Positions 33,101 through 44,076 of a DNA stretch of 64,000 nucleotides are shown piece after piece. The stretch spans positions 30,107,501-30,171,500 of the forward strand of contig CP142455.1 in assembly GCA_038049695.1 (NCBI GenBank), written 5' to 3'. The notes under the pieces are model-generated. The model had not been told where the DNA came from and did no database searches. It saw only the letters and a list, made by a program, of their open reading frames with translations. Within the stretch, counting starts at the first letter, position 1, and the number at the start of each line of letters is the position of its first letter. The translations under genes and the position numbers were made by a program. The stretch is from Cinnamomum chago. Lineage: Eukaryota; Streptophyta; Magnoliopsida; Laurales; Lauraceae.

Positions 33101-33474
33101 AATCAATGCAAAGAAGTCAAGCCATGTTGTGTCTCATGATAGAAAACTGACTATTACTAAAGTCATGTATGTTTGCAACTCCTAAGTTGATTATATACTG
33201 AAGCATGATATAATGACATATAGACATCTTAAAAAGGGTTGACTACACATAAAATTGTACTTCTGAATTACTTTATATTTTTAAATACAGTTTAGAAGTA
33301 TCATAGAATTTAGCACTTTGAAGTATATTATGATGGTAGATATAGTCCAGTTTACATTCAGAAACTCAAATTCAGAATTTATTCAGCATTTTCAAACTTT
33401 TGAAAGAAATCACATATTTGCTCCTCACATTCGAAACCTGAAATTCAGATTTTATTTAGCGGCATTTATAGATG

Positions 33475-33736
33475 ATGAATTAAAAGAGATTAGTTTGAGA
33501 TGGTTTCGACATGTGCAATGAAGGTCAACAATGGCGTTGGTGAGGAAAAGAGCGTCCCTCCAGGTTAATGGCCCCTCAAGGGCGTAAGCCGAATAGGACA
33601 TGGACAGAATAGTAAGGCTAGATCTGAAGAAGTGTAATATATCCTAGGATTTGGCCCAAGATAGACTGAAATAGAGAAACCAAACTCATGTAGCTGGGCT
33701 GAACATAGTTGGGACAGGCACTGGTGATGATGATTC
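33475..33736 (+). mobile_element. LINE (non-LTR retrotransposon) 3' tail fragment
   Basis: The translation in one frame gives LRWFRHVQ, stop, RSTMALVRKRASLQ, then DMDRIVRLDLKKCNIS and LAQDRLK with HVAGLNIVGTG. This is the degenerate C-terminal end typical of plant LINE reverse transcriptases. It finishes in GGTGATGATGAT, a common 3' tail. At least five stops are present and it is 5'-truncated. It lies in the 877-bp spacer between the duplicated units. Confidence 0.75.
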
Positions 33737-34191
33737 AAACCATTTATCAGGAATCACATGCAGAACCTGAAATTCAGATATTATTCATACCACTATAAAA
33801 AAAACCTACATATTTCTTTCCAAACAACAGCAATACTTGGGAAGGGATAAAGAGAAACTCCATATATTGCAGTATTTGACATTATTAATACATCCAGCTT
33901 GGCAGAATATCTAGTCTGGAGTTGAACATTTCAATATTTAATTTCAACATGTGTTTTTTTATTGTAAGTACACCAAATATCACAATATTACAAGTCACAA
34001 TGGCAAAGTACAATATTGTTAACAATGACAATATTGCAATATTGGATTAGCCAAACAAATCCAGGATGACGCAATATATAAAATAATGTATGCATGGGAG
34101 AGTTTATCATTATTTTTATGATCACCACCACCACCGCCTTATCCCATCTATCCAGATTGGAATCCACCACCACCACCACCACCACCACCAC
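33737..34191. other. spacer between duplicated units, with (CCA)n microsatellite
   Basis: AT-rich DNA with several CAATATTG words at 33980-34045. A (CCA)n run of about ten units at 34164-34192 abuts the start of unit B. No gene is seen. Confidence 0.6.
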
Positions 34192-35103
34192 CTTAGTCAC
34201 ATGGTGGCAGGTCCATCCATGAATAGCAGATGAAGGCCGATTTAGACCATGAATGGACATTTCTATATTCCCCTAAGACATGTTTGGCAACCAAAAAAAA
34301 TAACCCATGCTTTACAATTGTATGTAAATCATCGATTATTTGGACCAATGGAAATTCCTACTTTCGAGGATTTTTTTATCCAACCTCCTCCGCATGATTT
34401 GAAAATCCTCACTTTTACTAATTTATATGCCAAAATCATTTTTTCATAGCTATATGCACCGATACATATCAATATCCATGTGAAATCCTCAACTACACAA
34501 ATTCTCAGCAAGGATTCTTCCCCAAGGACAGCGAGCAATCCTCATGGCTTCTTGACCTGTTACGAAGGATGCTCAAATTCAAGGTACATATCCAGGATAA
34601 AATTCCCACTCTCGGCAACCTGTTTCCTGTAACTACACCAAAATTTCAAAACGGAACGTTGACTTGGCGCGGATGTCAGCCGTTTGTGATTAGAGACGGT
34701 TTCACACCGTCACAAATTCAAAACCCGTACCTAATCTGAAAAGTCACTCTCATCCCATTCCTGTCCCTCCATTTCTCATCTAAGCAGCGAGGGTTTCGTC
34801 GCGCCAGAGAGATGGCTTGAAGACAATCTCTGCCGGAAGCCCGCTTGCCCGGTCCAGTTCTGCCGCCATTGAAGGCTATCATCACCATCATTACAAACAA
34901 ACATGGAGGGTTCTCTTTTGGTGCAGGTTCTTGTTTCTCTAGCTTTTTGTCTTTTTGTTCCATTGTCATGCTTTTGGGGATCTCAAATCCAGCTCTAGAT
35001 TTTGTGCATTTTGGGGATTTAGGGTTTCTTTAATTTGGGAATTTTTGGGATTTAGGATTGAGGTATCTCCTTCTTTCTGCAAGTTCAAGACCCATGGTCA
35101 TCT

Positions 35104-35104
<1 letters not shown>

Positions 35105-35148
<44 letters not shown>
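35105..35148 (+). repeat. poly(A) run of 44
   Basis: An uninterrupted A44 lies directly after CATGGTCATCTC. Unit A has only short A runs here (ACACAAAAAAAGG). It could be microsatellite expansion or the scar of a poly-A-tailed insertion; no associated element is visible. Confidence 0.95.
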
Positions 35149-35151
<3 letters not shown>

Positions 35152-36787
35152 TAACTTACGCTCTGAGAGAAAGATAGAAGAAAAAGAAAAGGCAGCAGTG
35201 AGACAAAAAAATGGATGCACTAAAAGCTTAAGAGGTATGTTGTTGCACTTGCATATTATGGTTTTTTTTGTCCTCTATAGAAATGTGCTTACAGGAGTGA
35301 GAAGAGATTGAATTGTCCTGCTTGATCAGGTTGCCTCTTTCTTTTTCCATCTTCGTTGTTTTGAGAGGATGATTTTTGGATTCTCGGATCTTGAAATACG
35401 GGAATTGGGACGATTTAGATTTTCTTTTCTTTTCTTTCTCATTGACATGGAATGTAATGTGTTATTGGAATTCGACTGTTTTCTTTCTGTGTAATTCAAT
35501 GTAATAATTGTCATTACCTGTTTTGATTTCAATGATTTGAACATAAAAATCAAATGGAGGGATAAAGATTAATCAAGGTATGCCAAGTATTATTACATTC
35601 ACTTAGCCATCTTTGAAACTGTGGACATAAATCCTATTGCAAAACTATTTTGCGTCAGGAAACTTGGAAGTTTTGTAGTTTTATCTTTTTTATTTTGTTT
35701 CCAAGTGCCCTGAACTTCTTATGAAAGCAGAGAAGATACGAGCATACCCGTAAAATTAGGCATTTGACCAATATTTGGACCCACTTATAACTCAGGTCTG
35801 GGTTTAGATCCACTGGTATGGACTGGATAAGAAGCAGGTTTGATTTTGAGTCCAAGGTTTCATATCCAATGATCCAGATACCCAGGCCATGATTATATTA
35901 GATATACATATTATATTAAGTGTATTATACAAGTATACCCATATTTGGTCTCTGTTATGCTGTGGACCCAATCCAATCTAGACCCACTTAATTCATCTCT
36001 ATATATATAAAAAAAAAATCTCATAACCATTATGTTATTTGCATAATAGGAACATGGATTGCATAATATAAAATGTCACTGATATGTTTAGGCTAAATGT
36101 ACTTGAGAGGACCAGTTTCTGTTTATATGTAACAAATGCCAACTGAAAATATTGCTTTTCTTTAATGAACGTTGCTATTGAAAAGCTAAAAAAGTGCTAT
36201 GTTTCATTTGAGCCTGATACTGTGATCTTTAAGATACTAATTTTATTGTAAGTGCACAGTTGCCTATATGAGATTGTGGCAAAAACAGGTCGAACCACAA
36301 GGAGCTAATTAAAGAAACTTTTAGATTAAGGAAACTAACTAATTATCAATTAAGGAAAATTTCTAACAATTAAAGCAAGCAACTAATTTAGAAAGATTAA
36401 GACTACCAAATAATAAAAGTGATTAGAGCCTAGGAATCCAATAAGCATCCACCAATTACTTATTAAGTAACTCTAACTTGTTCCAATTTTTACTTCAATC
36501 AAAAGACAAATTAATGTTTTTGATTTTTTTTTTTTTGTGGGGTAATGTTTTTGACTTGGAAAATCTAACTTTAAAAATCCCTTTTTAATTATAAAATGCA
36601 GCACCCAAGACTTCCTTTACCTCATAAAAGAATAAAAATATTAAAACACTACCCATCAAAAGTAAGCATAAACCATAAAAAAGATCCAAGTCCTAAGCAT
36701 GGCCTATCAAACCTAAGCATGGATAGTCAAAAATCAAGTTTTGTTTTCAAAAGTTAATAATGGAAGTTTGCATAGGGCACGAAAACA

Positions 36788-38492
36788 AGCCTATTATTAT
36801 TATTATATATATATATATTAAAGCAAATGGAGAGGTGGGCTGTGGGGGTGCCACGTCAGCACCCAATTATTCTCCTTTCAGAAAAATCACTTATAAAATA
36901 GTGAGAGAGTCTTTGCCTTTCAAGTGAGCCCTTCTGAATTCTCCTCAAATCTCCTAAAATCTCTTCATCCCCTCCAATCTTCCCTAAAAAATCTCTCATT
37001 TAGTAGAGCACCTAAAATCCTTCTAACTTCCCCTCAAATCTCTCTTTTCCTAACTTTTCTATTTTATCTTCTTATCTTAATCCTCAATTATCAATTTTGA
37101 TGGTGCAATATTATATACCATGGACCCCATCTAACTAAAGTCATAAATCTCCAATATTGTGGAGCCCACCAAGCTATGAAGAATGTTAATGATATGAGGC
37201 CATATAATGAAATGTGACAAATCCCATAATACGTGGATGAGAATTCAGAGCCCAACTAACTGTGAAAAAAGTCCGATGCAATACAATAGCACACGTTTAA
37301 CGAAATTGTAAAGCTCACATACCATGAGTCTCATCTAAATGTGAAGACTTTCTAATGATGCAATCAATGTTATATGTATGGGGCCTATCTAATCAAATGT
37401 CATAAATTAAAAAAAAAACTAAATGTACAATTTCTATACATTTCATTTTTTATGTATTTTTTGGTGTTTAATGATTTTTTTCCTTTTATCGTAGTCCTAT
37501 TTTATTTTTCTTTCTATTTTGATAGGTTTTCATGGATTTATGGTTTTTCTTTTATTTCTTGGTTTCAATGTTTGATTTTTAGGCGTTGAGTTTCCATGAT
37601 TTTATTTGTTTCTTCTAAACTATTTGTATCATTGGATATGTTGTCTATGCACTTATGTTTTCATGCTGGATTTTTCTGGTGTTTTTCTTAATTTTATTTT
37701 TTATTATGGGTTTATTCTTCTAATTTTAAAAGAATGTTTGAAGTAAAATACTCAACTAATTTCAAATAAATTAAAAAGCTCTGAGCCTTGCCCATGCATG
37801 CTAAATTGGCCCGACACAGGGCATTGATTTTCATTGGGATGATGATAGTGGGCAATGGTCCCATGTTCTTTAATTACCAATGACATTTGAAATTTCTTTG
37901 ATTAAATAGGCCGTCTTGCTTGGGTTTGATGATGGGTTTGAGAGTACTATCCACCATAAAGCTTGAAATTTCTTTTACTGTTTTCTTTATTTTTATAAGT
38001 ATTTCAGACATAATCAATTTGACGGCAACAAGAACTCCATTATGAGGTCTCGATGATCCAATCATCAAAGGAGTTGAATTCATTGGGCTTTGAAATTAGC
38101 AATGGGTAACAAAAATGTGAATGCATTTCTTATGACTAATATTAATGGACGCATACTTTTTTTTTTCTCGTTTTTTTTTCCTTCTTTGAATGGTATCATT
38201 TTTTTCATTTTGCTTCCATCCAAAATTTTCTCTTTTTTAGTGGGGACTTTCAACCCATGCATTTTTCAATTTACAAAGATTTTATAGGTGTGATATTACA
38301 AAATTCTCATTATTATTTTTCACGATAATTTCTTTCTTTTACCATAAAATCTTAAGGTCTTTTTCCACTTTATTTTCTTATAAAAATTATTTAAAATAAT
38401 AATAGTGGATTCTTCTTTTTTAGTTTTAATTATTATAATAATTTACTATATCTTTGTTTTGGCCCGGGCTCAACACGGGCGTTTGTTGCTAG
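36788..38492 (+). mobile_element. non-autonomous Helitron
   Basis: The 3' end reads GTTTGTTGCTAG (CTRR end) before host T. It is preceded 12 nt upstream by a hairpin, GCCCG (38462-38466) and CGGGC (38476-38480). The left end, CTATTATTATTATTATATAT, resembles the usual TCTATATATTAAAG start but lacks a clean TC. Compared with unit A (GACATTAATC), the insert sits between A and T with no target duplication, as Helitrons do. No Rep/helicase gene is present in 1705 bp. Confidence 0.75.
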
Positions 38493-39194
38493 TTAATCAT
38501 TAACCACATAAACATGGAACACAAATTAGAACCACTAAACAAATAAAAAGGTGATTACTTATCTTCATCCATAACTCTAATCAATGGATTTAGCCCTGCC
38601 ATTGCAAAGAAAAGTGCTTGATTTGTCATTAAAATTTGCATCTTTACAACTTCTACTTCACAATACTTCTCCTTCAAAACAACTCCTCGGACATGGCCAA
38701 GGCTACCAAAATAAATAAATAAAAAATTAATGGACAAAAGAAGAAGGGAAAAGGAGAAAGAATGAGAGACGTCCAAGGGAGGGAGTATATCCACCTACAC
38801 TTCTTTCTTTTCTTCCTTTGGGTTCCTTTTATAACTCCGGATCTTACAGATACACTAAATCCGGACACCTTCTCTGCAGATTTGGTTTATCTTCTTTGAT
38901 AAGGTATATTTCTTATCCTTTTTGAATTTGAATGAGGTGAAAGCTTTTGGAAACCTCTAGTTTGCTTGGATAATCTTCAGATGGGGTCCCACAAAGGATG
39001 TGCAGCAATGAATTATCAATGGTGTGGATTTAATTGCAATCCTGCCTAAAAAAGAACATGAAAAATCTCCGGGCCCATAACTTTGTCAATTTAGCTCCAA
39101 TTTGCGCAATCTGGGGCCCCACAAACATCTAATCTGAATAAGTTTTTCAATGGTAGGTAAATTTCATCTATCCAATGGTCAGATCGAAAGTTAT

Positions 39195-42100
39195 TGTAAG
39201 GTCCGCGACCTTACTGGGTCAGTTGGGCCCAATAGCAGGCCCGTTGACCCATTTATTTTTATTATTAATATAATTATTTGTATTTTAGATATTTAAGTGG
39301 GTTTAGTCTTTGAGTGAGTTTCTTTTAGTGTTCGGATAGTGTCTGCGAAGTTTCGTTCGATTTCGAGTTCGCTTGATCTTAGCAGGGGGGTAGTTTGCAA
39401 ATTAGGGAAAATTGAGTATTTTTCCAAAAAATTCCTATCACCGTGATTTTGGGTTCGTTGGAAAGGTCTCGTCGCGCTGATCATTTTTGTCTTCTGGCTC
39501 GTCTCGATCCGACGACCAGAAACCCTTCAAATGGTCCATTCTTTTACCAGACCCACTTAAAGGGCAAATTGGTCTTTTCCTCCCTCTCTTCTTCTTAAGC
39601 AGGGATTAGCCCTAATCTTTATTCATCTCTGCAACGAACAAGAGTTACAGCAGCCCTCATTCTTCCCCTTCTCTTCTCAAGCCTAGATCTCCCTCCGGAA
39701 GAGGTCATCTTCGCGATCCGGACCGCACATCTTCTTCCTTTCGATCTCCTCTCTCCATTGATACTAGTTGGTAAGCATTTTTCCATCATCAACTTTTTCA
39801 TTCGTTTTCTCTTTTGTTTAGAATAGGTTGGATCATGATCTTTTTCCTTTCTTTCTTTTTCTCGGTGTTTTAGATTACTTTTGAGCGGGGTAGATTGTGA
39901 TCTTCGTGGTAGAAAGCTTCTCCTCAAGCTTTTCCAATTTCTAATCTTCTTGGTTGAGGCAAGTAGATATGCAATTATCTTTAATCATGTTTGTATTGTC
40001 TTCTTTTGATTGCAATGATACTATTGTTAGATTACCCAAATTCCAAGCTTATTGTGGGTATTTTATTGGGATTGACATGTTAGGTTAATTTGTGGTTTGG
40101 ATTGGATTAATGTTTTAATTGTAGCTTTGGAAGTTTTTAATTTAATAGAATGGATGGAAAGAATGATTAAAATGATTGGGGAGCATGGAGGCTCGTTTTA
40201 TGCAGGAAAAAGGAAGAAGAAAAACCCATTTTCAGGCTCAGGTACAGTACCGATCGATCGGGCCTTCAGTCCGATCGATCGAACTGAAATTGCTCCCAGT
40301 TAACTGAGATAAATCTCAGACCGATCGATCGGACCTATTGTCCGATCGATCGGAGGGCAGAATTCTGACAACTTTGAAAAAGTGACGTTCAGTATGTGTC
40401 TTGATGAGCCACCTGTGCTTATAAAAAAATAAAATAAAATAATATAATAATAAAAACAAAGAAACATGTACACAAACGTTGCAGGTCTTCTGACATGAAT
40501 GCTTTGGTTGAATTGCCCCCAACCGATGAATCGGACCGATGGATGGTCCGTTGCATTTTATATATATATATATAAAGGGTTAAACTTCTATGGGCCATAA
40601 CTTCTGAACTATACGTCGGAATTTCACGAGCCATATACCGTTGGAAAGCTCTTTGAGCGTAGAATCCAATGATACATGTCTCGTGATGATTGGGGATCAG
40701 GTAGGGAAGTAGTTAGGAGATTAATTATTAGACCACTTTCTTGTTAGTAACGAGATTGTTAGCCTAGGTTTGGGCCTTAGACATTGGAAACCATGAAACC
40801 ACTCTCACGTGACCATTAATGGGGTTTTGAAATCGTAGCACGTGGCTTGGTGTGCTTCGATGGGTTGTCTAGGTATTCGTGTATTGTGTACGGTTAACCG
40901 AATGCGTATGGAATTGAATCAATCGATGCTCAACATGATTGTACACCAAGGAAATTCTTTATAAGCATTGATTATTCGAATTCCCCACGTACTCCGTTAA
41001 AACACATATGGTACATGGATGACAATACTTGCCTAGGATTGGATGGTAATCTCTCCTTGATTTGTTAATCGTATCCGTTGATTTTGTATTCTTGTACACT
41101 CTCTTGGCATAATAAACCTAATTAATTATGAAACATAATCTCTTGTAGAATTAGGACTTGGACCGGACTTAGAGTGTACCTTAGTACCCCGTGTTATGTA
41201 ATTGATGAACATGACTGGCTAGACTGAAGGGATTATCATGTGAGTGGATCTGTCTTGTATTGACTTGAATGAGATAATCCCTATGAACGTGTCTTGTATA
41301 TTGAGCTAGCCAGACTTGCTTGTCTTTGTCTATTCTTGTGTCAACACCACATTATTATTATTATTATTAATTGCATATCATGGCCAGCTGCAGTTTGGGG
41401 GTTTATTGATGGGCCGGTTACTCGGACATCGGGGTGGGCAGTCGGCTTTGGACGGCGTCCATGGCGTTGAATAGTTGGGAGCGGGCTAGGACCGTGCTAC
41501 TATTCCCAGGACCGGGAGCTGGGATCCCCCTGGAGCCGGACTTTGGTATCAGTAGTCTGGATAGGATTGTTACTGGTACCCCGTGAGGTGGCTAGGACAT
41601 CCACGGAGTCTCCCTCTTATGCATTGCATTGTATTGGTAGTGGTGATTGCTAGTATTGCTAGGATTTCTATTTATGATCCTGATGGTTATTTATTCATGC
41701 TTTATGCCTAGATTCGATTCCTTGTATTCTCTTGATTATTATACCTGTCATTACTCTTATACTTGATGCATGTCATGATTATATATATATTGCTTATCTA
41801 TTGCTCAACATGTCGTTGACTCTATCCTTTGGTGTGCAGACTCCTCAGGTGAGTACTACTACGAGGAGCAATCAGGTGAGGAGATCCCAGAGGATCTCCA
41901 ACCGGTTGAGGAGGAACGAGAGTGGCGTGCAGATGACGTAGAGTAGCGTCATCATTCCCGGCACGAGAGTGATTCATCGGGACTTTCCTAGATTTTATTT
42001 CCTCGTTTATTATCTCTCGTTGAACTTTTACATTATTGACTCACTATTGTTTTAAATGGCCTTGATTAGTGGGATGGTCATTGAATAAATCAATTTCCTT

Positions 42101-42345
42101 GTTTAAGTTTATTTTATTATTTGTTCAACTTTAATTTATATTGAGATTCATTATTCATTGTTGATATCCAAATATGCCTAGAATTGTATGAGTTCCGCAA
42201 ATCCTTATTTTATTTGAGGCTTGAAATATTATATCCTCACAGCGGACTTACGATCCTTGGGCCTAAAGGGCAAAATTTTTAATTAGCCCTAAATTTCACT
42301 CCCCGGATCCGGTTTATTCTCTAATCGGGTTCGGGGGACGTGACA
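39195..42345 (+). mobile_element. solo LTR of a chromovirus-type Gypsy element
   Basis: It starts TGTAAGGTCCGCGACC and ends GGGGGACGTGACA, flanked by a perfect GTTAT duplication (39190-39194 and 42346-42350). Unit A shows the uninterrupted site AAAGTTATGGCCAG. Its ends resemble the Gypsy LTR at 59923-62785 read on the minus strand. No primer site, purine tract or coding domain lies within 3151 bp, so it is a solo LTR left by LTR-LTR recombination. The (ATT)n at about 41351-41370 and the palindromes near 40250 are internal features. Confidence 0.85.
40240..40362. repeat. four CCGATCGATCGG palindromes in the solo LTR
   Basis: ACCGATCGATCGGG, TCCGATCGATCGAAC, GACCGATCGATCGGAC and TCCGATCGATCGGAG occur within about 120 bp. 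The cores are self-complementary. They occupy a mid-LTR position like the GGTCGACC and GGCTAGCC arrays in other LTRs of this window. Confidence 0.9.
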
Positions 42346-43260
42346 GTTATGGCCAGTTCAAGATGGGTTATCCTGAGAAAAACGGGATTAACTTTTGAAA
42401 CTTTATTTGCAATGGACTCTATCTTTGCACAACTTCCATTTTTGAAAGGAGATCATCAAACTCTTCTTCTTTTATTCCCATCAGAATTGTACCTTTTGAA
42501 TTATCTATGAATTATTTCAAATCCGCAACTACTGCGGACCCTGCCATGTAGGACATTTCATATGCTTCAATAGTGGGCTTTATGAAAAGTCTTCTACTAT
42601 AGTTAGGACTCTTCAACTGACATGACGAGTGGACCCCTCTTGATTGATTTTCATATGTGTGTGTGTGTGTGGGGTCCACTTGGTGAATTCTTCAATTTAC
42701 TTCTTTTCAAGTTTTAATTTAAAAATGTAGGGCCCAAGATGACTATATGTGCTTGAAAGTGGGTCTCGTGACAGATGCCTACAATTCTCATTTTTTACAT
42801 ATTCTATTTCATTGAAGCGGGACCCATCCGAACAGAATTCTACTCCAACTGAGACTCTTCGGATAAAAATTGCAAAACATTCTAAGTTAATGCAGAAAAT
42901 GTATGAAAAATACGAAAATTTAGGTTCCTAGGTGAAAATGCTTGAAATGATGGAATTTGATGAATAATGACTCAATTTACCTAATTAAACCCTTAATTCA
43001 TCATAAAATGATGCGTAAATATGCAAATTCATGAATTCAACACTTGATGACCAATGCAAAGAAGTCAAGCCACTTGTGTCTCATGATAGAAAACTGACAA
43101 TTACTAAAGTCATGTATGTTTGCAACTCCTAAGTTGATTATATACTGAAGCATGATATAATGATATATAGACATCTTAAAAAGGGTTGACCACACATAAA
43201 ATTGTACTTCTGAATTACTTCATATTTTTAAGTACAGTTTAGAAGAATCATAGAATTTAG

Positions 43261-43940
43261 GTCCATCTTGGATAAGTGCAGGTCGATGCCTATATGCAGG
43301 TGGCTGTTTGTGTATTAGGTTGCTCTTCATGTGTGTGCAGGCAGCAGGTGGATGATTATGTGCAGATGATCGTTTGTGTGTGCGTTGGTGGCAGTTTATG
43401 TGTGTGTGTGCAGGTGGGTGTAGGGCTGCCCTGGTCTGTTCCCTAATAACTCAAAGTTCAATTCATTTTCTGGTTGTTTAATTGATTTTGGTGTAGTGGG
43501 TGTGTGCAGGTGGGTACAGGGCTGCCCTAGCCTGTTCCCTACTAACTCATAGTCCAATTCATTTTCTGGTTGTTTATGATGTTTAATCACTACACCAAAT
43601 TCAATGATATGGAGCGGTGTTTTGGCTTATTGTTACTAGGTGGTAGTGTTGGTGCTGCTGGAGAAGATTTGTGGAAGATATAAGGTGTTCTTGTTTTATG
43701 ATTTGTGGAAGATCTACGACGGGTAATTTAAGGTCAAAAAGTATGTCAGGCCTCCAATAGTGGCTGTCCGTGCCGTATTCCAGAAAGTGGTCTCTCTGTA
43801 GCGAGTGGCGAGCCTGGCGTGATGGTTGAAGCCCATTGGGATCCGAACTCTGTTTAGAGGTTTAAAAATGATTTCTTTCTTAATTGGATTATTATTAGAA
43901 GTCTTAAGTACGAATTTAGGACTATATATTGGGTATTTCT
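43261..43940. other. spacer, tandem duplication and possible old Copia LTR start
   Basis: A GT-rich stretch contains two copies of a roughly 96-bp unit (about 43405-43500 and 43501-43577) sharing GGGCTGCCCT, TGTTCCCTA and CAATTCATTTTCTGGTTGTT. From about 43850 (TGTTTAGAGG) the sequence looks like LTR U3 DNA that resumes after Copia-3 at 58553. No coding region is present. Confidence 0.45.
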
Positions 43941-44076
43941 TGTTAGAAAATCATGGGTTTATAAACCCTCTCTTGAATCAATGCAATAATACTGTAAACA
44001 TATAATCTAAACCAGTAGAGCAATACAATGGTATCTGATTGTGCCATTTTAAAACTCTGATCCAACAGAAGGTTGA

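Larger units (their letters stand above)
1715..33313. repeat. duplicated host unit A (expanded by nested insertions)
   Basis: The sequence starting TTAGTCACACGGTGGCAGG and ending CATAGAATTTAG recurs in the same orientation at 34192-43260. Removing TRIM-1 and the stack at 3126-30007 leaves about 4.3 kb. The partner, without its own Helitron and solo LTR, is about 4.2 kb. By eye the copies are roughly 93-95% alike. The 877 bp between them (33314-34191) are not duplicated. The unit contains a possible gene 5' end and an unclassified repetitive element, with no intact coding region. Confidence 0.8.
36245..43047. mobile_element. unclassified non-autonomous element, copy in unit B
   Basis: Counterpart of 31140-33100, from TATTGTAAGTGCACAG to AATTCAACACTTGATG. 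It is interrupted by a Helitron (36788-38492) and a solo LTR (39195-42345). Without them it is about 1.95 kb, the same as the unit A copy. It has no coding domain. Confidence 0.5.
34192..43260. repeat. duplicated host unit B
   Basis: Direct-orientation partner of unit A, starting TTAGTCACATGGTGGCAGG and ending CATAGAATTTAG. It lacks TRIM-1 and the Copia/TRIM/CACTA stack. CCCATGGTCATCTC at 35091-35104 is the uninterrupted target. It carries a Helitron and a solo LTR that unit A lacks. The insertions are therefore younger than the duplication. Confidence 0.8.

Noticed and set aside
33318-33521. 67-codon plus-strand frame as a gene
   Set aside because: Only its last 15 residues match anything, the degenerate LINE reverse transcriptase tail; the rest is AT-rich chance frame.
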